Shown piece by piece: positions 1 through 6,099 of a DNA stretch of 6,499 nucleotides (position 1 is its first letter; each line of letters starts with the position of its first letter). The DNA is from Bacteroidota bacterium (GTDB lineage: Bacteria > Bacteroidota > Bacteroidia > Flavobacteriales_D > Crocinitomicaceae). Location of the stretch: the NCBI GenBank assembly GCA_018825925.1, contig JAHKAT010000120.1, positions 1 through 6,499 on the forward strand, read 5' to 3'. A model generated the notes under the pieces. That model was not told where the DNA came from and searched no databases. It saw only the letters and a list, made by a program, of their open reading frames with translations. The position numbers were made by a program, and so were the translations under genes.

Positions 1-908
1 CTCAAATTATTTCTTTTACCCTGTGGATCAATATGTTATTCAGGCCAATACGTCAATTGGCGGATAAATTCAACATTCTTCAACGCGGGACTGTACGTGC
101 TGAGCGGGTGTTTGAAATTTTGGACCACCAGGAGCACATTCAAGATGATGGAAAATTAAAAGTGGCTGATTTTAATCAAAATATTGAATTCAAAAATGTT
201 TATTTCGCCTATCAAAAAGAAGATTTTGTACTTAAAAACATCAATCTAACAATTGAGGCTGGAAAAACTGTGGCTTTTGTCGGAGCAACAGGTGCCGGTA
301 AATCATCCATCGTAAATCTCATTGGTCGTTTTTATGATTATCAAAAGGGTGAAATCCTCCTTGGAGAAACGAATTTGAAAGAAATTGAGTTGACCACAGT
401 TCGACGAAATATTGCTATAGTACTTCAAGATGTTTTCTTGTTCTCAGATACGATTCATAATAATATTACACTGGGTGACAAGGATATAACTCGCGAGCAA
501 GTTGTGAAAGCAGCAAAGGCAGTAAATGCGCATGGCTTTATCGAAAGATTACCTGGTGGTTACGATTATCATGTTGGTGAACGGGGTGGTGTATTGTCTG
601 TTGGTCAGCGCCAATTGATTGCCTTTATTCGCGCCAATGTTTTTCAACCTAAAATTTTAATTTTGGATGAAGCAACTTCAAGTGTTGACGATCAATCAGA
701 GGAGTTGATTCAACAAGCGACGGAGGCGATGACCAAAGATCGAACATCAATTGTGATTGCTCATCGACTTTCCACCATCCAATCTGCCGACTTAATCGTA
801 GTTCTTGACAAAGGAGAAATAGTAGAGAAAGGTAAGCATACAGAATTGTTAGACAAAAATGGATATTATCGTCGTTTATACGACATGCAATTTTCAGAAG
901 ATAAATAA
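1..908 (+). CDS. ABC exporter (MsbA/MdlB-like), C-terminal part, 5' truncated
   Basis: This is the 3' part of a fused membrane-ATPase ABC exporter half-transporter. The frame is open from position 3 to the window edge, so the ATG at 33 is an internal methionine and not the start. The first residues (QIISFTLWIN, then MLFRPIRQLADKFN) fit the end of the last transmembrane helix and the linker typical of type-1 exporters. Counting from the Met at 33, the ATPase domain has Walker A GATGAGKS (84-91), a Q-loop in VLQDVFLFSDT (130-140), signature LSVGQ (188-192, normally LSGGQ), Walker B ILILDE (208-213) followed by ATSSVD, and the H-loop His in VIAHRLST (244). The domain is complete and should bind and hydrolyse ATP at the inner membrane. 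Family members export lipids, drugs or peptides; the substrate cannot be told from this part. The stop codon overlaps the next ATG, so the two genes are probably translationally coupled. Confidence 0.95.
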   Translation, partial: QIISFTLWINMLFRPIRQLADKFNILQRGTVRAERVFEILDHQEHIQDDGKLKVADFNQNIEFKNVYFAYQKEDFVLKNINLTIEAGKTVAFVGATGAGKSSIVNLIGRFYDYQKGEILLGETNLKEIELTTVRRNIAIVLQDVFLFSDTIHNNITLGDKDITREQVVKAAKAVNAHGFIERLPGGYDYHVGERGGVLSVGQRQLIAFIRANVFQPKILILDEATSSVDDQSEELIQQATEAMTKDRTSIVIAHRLSTIQSADLIVVLDKGEIVEKGKHTELLDKNGYYRRLYDMQFSEDK

Positions 909-1771
909 TGGTAGGACTAAAAATAGGAGGGGTTCCAGAACATTTTAATTTGCCGTGGCGATTGGCCATAGAAGACGGTCGTTTTCGAGAATTCGGATTA
1001 AACCTGCATTGGGCAGATATGAGCGGAGGAACCGGCCAAATGATTCGTGGTTTGGAAACAGGTTCATTGGACGTTGCCGTTTTGTTAACCGAAGGAATTA
1101 CGAAGGCAATTTTACAAGGCTTAGAAGCAACTATAGTGCAAGTTTATGTCACGAGTCCTTTGCACTGGGGAATTCATGTGCCGCATCATTCTGATATTCA
1201 AAAAGTAGATCAATTGGAAGGTAAAACTTTTGCAATCTCGCGGGAAGGTTCAGGTTCGCACTTAATGTCTTATGTTAAAGCTCATCAAGAAGGTTGGGAT
1301 TTAAATTCTTTGAAATTTAATGTGGTAGGCGACGTTTACGGTGGTTTATGGGCATTACAGCACGACGAGGCGCAGGCATTCTTATGGGAGAAGTACACAA
1401 CTTTTCCATTTACTGAACAAAAAAAATGTCGCTATATCGACGAGATTGTTACACCTTGGCCTTGTTTTGTTATAGCAGTTCGCAACGATGTTTTACTAGA
1501 ACATAAAGATTTAATTGACCAAATGTGTAAGGCGGTCAATAAGCGATCCTTGGAAATGAAAACCGAAGAAAATATTGTTGAAATCATTTCATGGCGGTAT
1601 AATCTCCGGTCTGGCCAAGTAGAAAATTGGTTGATTGAAACCGATTGGAATTATCAAGGAGTAGAATATCCATTGGCTTTTGACAAAGTGGTTAACTATT
1701 TACAAATGCTAAATCTTATTTCTGACAAAGAGAAAGAAGATTGGCGCTCAAAACTATTCCCGAAGAAATAA
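908..1771 (+). CDS. Cytosolic periplasmic-binding-protein-like protein (Ca3427/NMT1-THI5-like fold)
   Basis: A 287-residue protein that reads as a type-2 periplasmic-binding-protein fold. Visible features are an N-terminal strand followed by GGVPEHFNLPWRLAIEDG (about 7-24), a glycine-rich SGGTGQMIRGLETGSLDVAVL (about 39-59) typical of the ligand-binding loop in NMT1/SsuA-type proteins, and a second-lobe GKTFAISREGSGSH near 100-113. There is no signal peptide or lipobox, so it is expected to stay in the cytosol, unlike ordinary transporter binding proteins. It most resembles the Ca3427-like group of substrate-binding-domain proteins, which are related to THI5/NMT1 but of unsettled function; this recognition is from memory of the family. 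The start is fixed by the TAATG overlap with the ABC gene. hemH follows 30 bases later. The upstream ABC protein is an exporter type, so this is unlikely to be its import receptor. Ligand unknown. Confidence 0.8.
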   Translation: MVGLKIGGVPEHFNLPWRLAIEDGRFREFGLNLHWADMSGGTGQMIRGLETGSLDVAVLLTEGITKAILQGLEATIVQVYVTSPLHWGIHVPHHSDIQKVDQLEGKTFAISREGSGSHLMSYVKAHQEGWDLNSLKFNVVGDVYGGLWALQHDEAQAFLWEKYTTFPFTEQKKCRYIDEIVTPWPCFVIAVRNDVLLEHKDLIDQMCKAVNKRSLEMKTEENIVEIISWRYNLRSGQVENWLIETDWNYQGVEYPLAFDKVVNYLQMLNLISDKEKEDWRSKLFPKK

Positions 1772-1801
1772 ACTTTTCGGCTGACAACTTGTTATAATAC
1801 T

Positions 1802-2824
1802 ATGAAAAAAGTAGGTGTTTTATTAATACAATTGGGAACTCCTGATAGTCCTGCAACCTCGGATGTAAGGAGATATTTAAGTGAATTCCTCAATGATCCC
1901 AGGGTGATTGATATTCCTTGGTTGGCTCGAAAAATATTGGTAAATGGAATAATTGTTCCATTTCGCGCACCAAAATCAGCTAAAATTTACAAGGAATTAT
2001 GGGACATGAGCGGTGGAATTTCACCCTTAATGACGCATACTGAAAATGTACTAAAGAAATTACAAGACCGATTAAAAAATGACCATGTAACAGTGGAAAT
2101 GGCGATGCGTTATCAAAATCCGTCCCTAGATTCGGTACTTGAAAAAATGCGATTGGCGAATTACGATCAAATTATATTATTGCCACTTTTCCCACAATTC
2201 GCAAGTGCGAGTTCGGGTTCTGCCATTGAAAAAGCGATGAATATCATTCGCAAGTGGTGGGTGATTCCAGAAGTGAGTGTGGTGGGGCAATTTTATAGTA
2301 ATGATGGCTATATTGATTCTATCATTGAACGTGCGAAACAATTTAATTTGTCGGATTACGACCACATTCTTTTTTCGTATCACGGCCTACCAGAGCGTCA
2401 GGTGGACAAGGTGTATGAAGGAACAGATTTGTGTGAAGACCAGCCTTGCGACAAAGAGGTGAATGAGAAGAATAAGCACTGTTACAAGGCAACGAGCTTT
2501 GCTACAACACGATTGATTGCAGAAAAACTAGGTATTACAGAAGATCAATACACCGTTTGTTTTCAATCGCGATTGGATAAAAAATGGCTAACACCTTTTT
2601 CAGACCAAGTAGTAGAGGATTGGGCCAAAAAAGGAGCCAAAAAGTTATTGGTTTTTAGTCCAGCCTTTGTAGCCGATTGCCTAGAAACCTTAGTTGAAAT
2701 AGGTGTTGAGTACCAAGAGATTTTTGAAGAAAAAGGAGGAGAAAAGGTGCAATTAGTGCCTTCTTCCAATGATCATGACCGTTTCATCGATGGATTAGAA
2801 GAATTGGTGCGAGAAAAAATGTAA
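1802..2824 (+). CDS. hemH: Ferrochelatase HemH
   Basis: Ferrochelatase inserts ferrous iron into a porphyrin in the last steps of heme synthesis (protoheme from protoporphyrin IX, or coproheme from coproporphyrin III in coproporphyrin-dependent bacteria) and normally acts at or near the inner membrane. The 340-residue length is normal. Family motifs are all present: LLIQLGTPDSP (7-17), the SGGISPL segment (70-76), LPLFPQFASASSGSA (127-141), the signature FSYHGLPER with the catalytic His194, FQSRLDKKWLTP (254-265), and SPAFVADCLETLVEI (286-300) with the conserved catalytic Glu295. An insert after the signature carries Cys211, Cys216 and Cys227; with Cys253 or Cys293 these could ligate a [2Fe-2S] cluster as in some other bacterial ferrochelatases, which is an inference. 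The ATG is preceded by A/T-rich sequence without a Shine-Dalgarno motif. It lies 30 bases after the binding-protein-like gene, with no clear promoter between, so it probably shares that transcript. Confidence 0.97.
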   Translation: MKKVGVLLIQLGTPDSPATSDVRRYLSEFLNDPRVIDIPWLARKILVNGIIVPFRAPKSAKIYKELWDMSGGISPLMTHTENVLKKLQDRLKNDHVTVEMAMRYQNPSLDSVLEKMRLANYDQIILLPLFPQFASASSGSAIEKAMNIIRKWWVIPEVSVVGQFYSNDGYIDSIIERAKQFNLSDYDHILFSYHGLPERQVDKVYEGTDLCEDQPCDKEVNEKNKHCYKATSFATTRLIAEKLGITEDQYTVCFQSRLDKKWLTPFSDQVVEDWAKKGAKKLLVFSPAFVADCLETLVEIGVEYQEIFEEKGGEKVQLVPSSNDHDRFIDGLEELVREKM

Positions 2825-2838
2825 GGCAGGAAATGAAG

Positions 2839-2871
2839 AGCGTGCTTTTAGTTATGAACTAATTTCACGCT
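2839..2871 (+). terminator. Two-part hairpin after hemH, possible transcript end
   Basis: AGCGTG (2839-2844) pairs with CACGCT (2866-2871), and inside it TTAGTT (2848-2853) pairs with AACTAA (2857-2862) around an ATG loop. The two perfect 6-bp stems are separated by a symmetric 3x3 internal loop (CTT opposite TTT). It begins 15 bases after the hemH stop. There is no U-run after it, so it is not a classical intrinsic terminator; it may mark a 3' end, block exonucleases, or support termination by another route. Confidence 0.4.
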
Positions 2872-2998
2872 TAAACTCTAAAATTTGCAAAACAGTTCCT
2901 TCCTTCAACTGATTGCCTTTAATAGAAAAATATGAGGCGAAGAAATGTAAAAGAAAGTGATAGAAAAATTCATTTTTTTATTTCACAACTGTTCTTCG

Positions 2999-3006
2999 TA
3001 TCTTTG
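2999..3006 (+). promoter_or_regulatory. Bacteroidetes -7 promoter element for ahcY
   Basis: TATCTTTG matches the Bacteroidetes sigma-ABfr -7 consensus TAnnTTTG exactly and lies 34 bases before the ahcY ATG, giving a short leader. The -33 region, about 20 bases upstream, is a T-rich run without the usual TTTG, so that half is weak. The leader shows no Shine-Dalgarno motif and is A/T-rich, as is usual in this phylum. Confidence 0.6.
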
Positions 3007-3040
3007 CAAACGATTTTAAATTAGTAATTAATAGATCTAT

Positions 3041-4354
3041 ATGAATAATACAGCTGAGAAACTAGCTTACAAAGTAAAAGATATCAGTCTTGCTGACTGG
3101 GGTAGAAAAGAAATCCGTTTGGCCGAGGCAGAGATGCCAGGTTTAATGGCGTTGAGAGAAGAGTTTGGAACAACTAAGCCATTAGCAGGTGCTCGTATCG
3201 CGGGTTGTTTGCACATGACGATTCAAACTGCCGTTTTAATTGAAACTCTAGTTGATTTAGGAGCTGAAGTAACTTGGTCTTCTTGTAATATTTTCTCTAC
3301 GCAAGATCATGCAGCAGCAGCCATTGCAGCGGCAGGTATTCCTGTTTTTGCATGGAAAGGCTTGAATGAAACAGAATTTGACTGGTGTATCGAACAAACG
3401 TTATTCGCTTTTGAAGGTGGAAAGCCTTTAAATATGATTTTGGATGATGGTGGTGATTTAACGAATATGGTTTTTGACCGTTTTCCTGAATTGACGAAAG
3501 ATATTAAAGGTCTTTCTGAAGAAACAACTACAGGGGTTCACCGTTTGTACGAAAGAGTGAAAAATGGAACTTTGGTAATGCCTGCAATCAATGTAAATGA
3601 TTCGGTAACCAAGTCTAAATTTGACAATAAATACGGTTGTAAAGAATCTTTGGTAGATTCAATTCGTCGTGCTACAGATATCATGATGGCTGGTAAAGTT
3701 GCGGTGGTTTGTGGTTATGGTGATGTTGGTAAAGGTTCAGCTGCTTCATTGAAAGGTGCTGGTGCTCGTGTTATTGTTACTGAAATCGACCCGATTTGTG
3801 CTTTGCAAGCGGCAATGGACGGATTTGAGGTGAAAAAATTGGACTCCGTAGTTCACAATGTAGATATCGTTGTAACAACAACTGGTAATAAAGACATCGT
3901 TGTTGGTCGTCATTTCGAGAAAATGAAAGACAAAACAATCGTTTGTAATATTGGTCACTTCGATAATGAAATCGATATGGGTTGGATGAACAACAAGTAT
4001 GGTTCAACCAAAATCGAAATCAAACCTCAAGTTGACATGTATAATGTGAATGGTAATGACATTATTATTTTGGCTGAAGGTCGTTTAGTAAACTTAGGTT
4101 GCGCAACTGGACACCCTTCTTTTGTAATGTCTAATTCATTTACGAATCAAACTTTGGCACAATTGGAATTGTGGATGAATGGAGATAAGTATGAAAATGA
4201 TGTTTATATGCTACCAAAACATCTGGATGAAAAAGTAGCTACTTTGCACCTTGCAAAAATTGGTGTTGAATTGGAGACTTTGTCTGAAGATCAAGCAAAA
4301 TATATTGGTGTAGAGGTTCAAGGACCATACAAACCAGAACATTACAGATATTAA
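3041..4354 (+). CDS. ahcY: S-adenosylhomocysteine hydrolase AhcY
   Basis: Cytosolic NAD-dependent enzyme that splits S-adenosylhomocysteine, the by-product and inhibitor of SAM-dependent methyltransferases, into homocysteine and adenosine. The 437-residue length is typical. Motifs are complete: His58 in CLHMTIQTAVL, the first family signature SCNIFSTQDHAAAAI (81-95), Asp136 in LDDGGDLTN, Glu161 in SEETTTGVH, Lys191 and Asp195 in SVTKSKFDNKYGC, and the Rossmann loop GYGDVGKG (225-232). These catalytic residues match human His55, Asp131, Glu156, Lys186 and Asp190. The C-terminal KPEHYRY tail, which reaches into the NAD site of the neighbouring subunit of the tetramer, is intact. The gene appears monocistronic, with a -7 element upstream and an intrinsic terminator just downstream. 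Confidence 0.99.
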   Translation: MNNTAEKLAYKVKDISLADWGRKEIRLAEAEMPGLMALREEFGTTKPLAGARIAGCLHMTIQTAVLIETLVDLGAEVTWSSCNIFSTQDHAAAAIAAAGIPVFAWKGLNETEFDWCIEQTLFAFEGGKPLNMILDDGGDLTNMVFDRFPELTKDIKGLSEETTTGVHRLYERVKNGTLVMPAINVNDSVTKSKFDNKYGCKESLVDSIRRATDIMMAGKVAVVCGYGDVGKGSAASLKGAGARVIVTEIDPICALQAAMDGFEVKKLDSVVHNVDIVVTTTGNKDIVVGRHFEKMKDKTIVCNIGHFDNEIDMGWMNNKYGSTKIEIKPQVDMYNVNGNDIIILAEGRLVNLGCATGHPSFVMSNSFTNQTLAQLELWMNGDKYENDVYMLPKHLDEKVATLHLAKIGVELETLSEDQAKYIGVEVQGPYKPEHYRY

Positions 4355-4373
4355 TAGAAGATAAATATATCAG

Positions 4374-4404
4374 AAAGCCTCTCAAGTATTTGGGAGGTTT
4401 TTTT
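4374..4404 (+). terminator. Rho-independent terminator of ahcY
   Basis: CCTCTCAA (4378-4385) pairs with TTGGGAGG (4390-4397) around a GTAT loop with one T-G wobble, and seven T residues follow (4398-4404). The AAAG just before the stem can extend pairing into the T-run. It starts about 20 bases after the ahcY stop. It may also limit leftward read-through from the convergent lipoprotein gene, although the opposite strand has only a weak T-run. Confidence 0.9.
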
Positions 4405-4463
4405 GTTGCGCTAGTTTTTACCAGTTGCTGCGTAATCGAAAGGATTCAAACTTCTGTTTCATC

Positions 4464-5165
4464 TTAGAATGTTTGTTCATCGATATATTGATAAAATTCA
4501 TTTGAATAATTATTTCCTAACTTGAGCCTGCATTTAACAAGTCTATGGCCCCTTAACTTTGGAACAACTACCAATGCAATTTCCTTAGACGGTAATTTGA
4601 AAAAGTTGACATCAGTACCGCACATTAAACCAGTAGCAGGAAAAACTTCAATCCATTTTGTATGAGATAATTCTGCTTCCATCGAGATATATGCAAACGT
4701 ATACTCGTTGCCAAGTACAACACTTTGAGTTTCGTTATTCTTGATTAAAAGAGGATAACCTACAGTATTGAACCTATGGTGGCAGATGAGTTGACTGGTA
4801 TCAATGACAAGGGTCAGTTTTGCTTTATCCAACTCTATTAAATTCGTGTCTTGATCATACGGAAAAATCATATAATCATGAAAATCTCCTTTTAACTTGT
4901 TTTCATCAAGTAAATCAGGCATATAAATATCGAATGGAGTTATCGAAGCAACTATTGAGTCAGTATTTTTTCCTAAATAAATTAACTCTGCAGTCAAACC
5001 AGGAAATTCTGATATCAATTTTAAATTTCTCTCACATTTATCAATACTAGATATAAAAGGCACAGAATTTTTTTCGGTTTGATTTTCCTTTTTATCAAAA
5101 TCCGATTTTTCTCTATGGCAGGCGATAATCACTAAGCCCAGCACTGTAATTATTATTTTATTCAA
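4464..5165 (-). CDS. Predicted lipoprotein of unknown function
   Basis: A 233-residue protein I do not recognise. The N-terminus has a short positive start (MNK), a hydrophobic stretch (IIITVLGLVIIA, 4-15) and a lipobox-like IIAC with Cys16, so it is probably processed by signal peptidase II and lipid-anchored. A polar, charged linker (about 17-34) precedes the folded part. The mature region holds four further cysteines (44, 128, 182, 212), enough for two disulfides, and appears rich in beta-strand patterns. There is no Asp at +2 and no clear Bacteroidetes surface-export motif after the Cys, so its membrane side cannot be assigned. It is convergent with ahcY and divergent from the iron-sulfur gene. 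The gene looks more AT-rich than ahcY, as often seen in lineage-specific genes. That it is a real gene rests on the signal sequence and the long intact frame; function is unknown. Confidence 0.75.
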   Translation of the reverse strand: MNKIIITVLGLVIIACHREKSDFDKKENQTEKNSVPFISSIDKCERNLKLISEFPGLTAELIYLGKNTDSIVASITPFDIYMPDLLDENKLKGDFHDYMIFPYDQDTNLIELDKAKLTLVIDTSQLICHHRFNTVGYPLLIKNNETQSVVLGNEYTFAYISMEAELSHTKWIEVFPATGLMCGTDVNFFKLPSKEIALVVVPKLRGHRLVKCRLKLGNNYSNEFYQYIDEQTF

Positions 5166-5271
5166 GTTTCAATTGTTTCTACCTTTTTTAGAATGGCAAT
5201 ATAAGTAAATATGAAAAGTAAAAACTTAACAAACCATTTTGAAAACAATCTCCATTTCTGTAAATTTAGGA

Positions 5272-5499
5272 ATGGATCCAAAACAAATCACTAAAGAATA
5301 TTCGAACGGTGAAGTAACCGTCGTTTGGAATGCAAGTAAATGCAAACATGCCGGACTATGCGTAAGGACTAATCCTGCAGTTTTTAAACCAAAGGAAAAA
5401 CCTTGGATAGATCCCACAGCAAGTTCCACTGAACAAATTGTTTCAGCGGTTGACCAGTGTCCATCAGGAGCATTGACTTATTATAAAAACAAGGAATAA
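5272..5499 (+). CDS. yjdI: YjdI-family iron-sulfur mini-protein (Fer4_19)
   Basis: A 75-residue protein of the divergent 4Fe-4S mono-cluster family (Fer4_19, E. coli YjdI-like). Key features are KCKHAGLCVR (Cys24, His26, Cys30), the KPWIDP core (43-48) and DQCPSGAL (Cys63), which together are the family pattern. Only three cysteines are visible, so a cluster would be a three-Cys type or use another ligand; family members are thought to carry an Fe-S cluster and the electron partner is unknown. I chose the ATG at 5272 because it gives the family's usual length; the same frame could begin at a TTG at 5239, adding 11 residues, but that lacks support. Its stop lies 3 bases from the stop of the next, convergent gene. 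Confidence 0.88.
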   Translation: MDPKQITKEYSNGEVTVVWNASKCKHAGLCVRTNPAVFKPKEKPWIDPTASSTEQIVSAVDQCPSGALTYYKNKE

Positions 5500-5502
5500 G
5501 AA

Positions 5503-5913
5503 CTATTTTCTGTCGCGTGCCTCCAAAAGAGGAAGATTCGCTTCGGTTGGAATGTAAATTTTTTCGTTTACGTTGTTATTCATGTTTCGTACCCAGAGGT
5601 ATTGAATATACTTGTCTGTTAATTTGCCATTTTCAATTCCAATAGCAATGGCCATTCCTTTGGCACGTTCTACCTCAGCTTCACTATTTAATTTCTGAGA
5701 TTCAAGATTTGCTTTCGCTTCCTCAATTTGAATTTTTCTGTTTTGTTCAGCTTTTGCCATTTCTGCCTCCCCACTCTTTCTGCTACTCCAAACATTATAA
5801 ATAGGATATCCTATCATAACCGCAAGTATAACAAGTGAGATAGAAATAATGCCAAGGGTGACCCATTTCGTGAATTTTGCTTTTAAACGTAAAGCTTCTA
5901 TATCGTTGCTCAT
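5503..5913 (-). CDS. Small membrane protein resembling the C-terminal tail of SPFH/prohibitin proteins
   Basis: A 136-residue protein with one strong transmembrane segment (about 17-42, WVTLGIISISLVILAVMIGY and on), preceded by a basic cytosolic-looking N-terminus (LRLKAKFTKW). After it comes a charged, Ala/Glu/Lys-rich predicted coiled coil (about 47-90), ending in NSEAEVERAKGMAIAIG. The C-terminal part (about 98-132) has YIQYLWVRNM and EKIYIPTEANLPLLEA. The coil plus the IYIPTEANLP-type ending resemble the tail of SPFH (band 7/prohibitin-like) proteins, which form membrane-associated oligomers. The roughly 180-residue SPFH domain that should sit between membrane anchor and coil is absent, and the frame is intact, so this is a natural short form or a distinct family rather than a visible frameshift. 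Function unknown; scaffolding is a guess. Confidence 0.8.
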   Translation of the reverse strand: MSNDIEALRLKAKFTKWVTLGIISISLVILAVMIGYPIYNVWSSRKSGEAEMAKAEQNRKIQIEEAKANLESQKLNSEAEVERAKGMAIAIGIENGKLTDKYIQYLWVRNMNNNVNEKIYIPTEANLPLLEARDRK

Positions 5914-6018
5914 TGATTTTTGTTTTTATGAAACTAACTAAAGTTTCTTGGATTATCAAGTGAATCTGGTTGTAAGAATCTTTATAAGATAGCGTGAGCC
6001 ATGCTAATTCGATGATTT

Positions 6019-6026
6019 CAAAGATA
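6019..6026 (-). promoter_or_regulatory. Possible -7 element for the SPFH-tail gene
   Basis: On the minus strand this reads TATCTTTG, an exact TAnnTTTG match and identical to the ahcY element. It would give a leader of about 100 bases before the ATG at 5913. No well-spaced -33 TTTG is seen on the minus strand (the nearest is 25 bases away), so this is tentative. Confidence 0.3.
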
Positions 6027-6040
6027 AAAGCCAGTCCAAC

Positions 6041-6072
6041 TTTGCATTCTTCAAACAGGAAGACTAGCTTTG
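6041..6072 (+). promoter_or_regulatory. Bacteroidetes promoter (-33/-7) for the ClC gene
   Basis: TTTG at 6041-6044, a 20-base spacer, then TAGCTTTG at 6065-6072. Both halves fit the Bacteroidetes consensus TTTG-N19/20-TAnnTTTG. Transcription would start near 6078-6080, about 20 bases before the ATG at 6100. This supports that ATG over an in-frame TTG at 6070, which lies inside the promoter. Confidence 0.7.
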
Positions 6073-6099
6073 CATGGGCGATTTCTGAAGCGCAGCGTC

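Noticed and set aside
649..969. Open frame of 106 codons on the minus strand
   Set aside because: Lies opposite the conserved ABC ATPase domain and the start of the next gene; no recognisable protein features, so a shadow frame.
955..1194. Open frame of 79 codons on the plus strand inside the binding-protein-like gene
   Set aside because: Arg-rich, low-complexity translation in an alternative frame of a well-supported gene.
1424..1434. Run of eight A residues inside the binding-protein-like gene as a frameshift or slippage site
   Set aside because: The frame continues intact with sensible protein on both sides, and AAA-rich Lys codons are normal in AT-rich genomes.
1774..1801. E. coli-like CTGACA and TATAAT before hemH
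   Set aside because: The spacing between the two is about 7 bases, far too short for a sigma-70 promoter, and the motif is not the Bacteroidetes type.
3746..4007. Two overlapping minus-strand frames opposite ahcY
   Set aside because: ahcY is strongly conserved here; translations are unpatterned and rich in Ser, Tyr and Cys, as expected of antisense shadows.
4820..5050. Plus-strand frame of 76 codons opposite the lipoprotein gene
   Set aside because: No domain or signal features; the minus-strand frame covers it with a clear lipoprotein signal.
5239..5271. TTG start extending the iron-sulfur protein by 11 residues
   Set aside because: The extension (MKTISISVNLG) is not part of the family, and the ATG at 5272 gives the expected length.
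5945..5998. Small inverted repeats (CTTG/CAAG, ATCTT/AAGAT) in the divergent intergenic region
   Set aside because: Stems of only 4-5 bp in AT-rich DNA are expected by chance.
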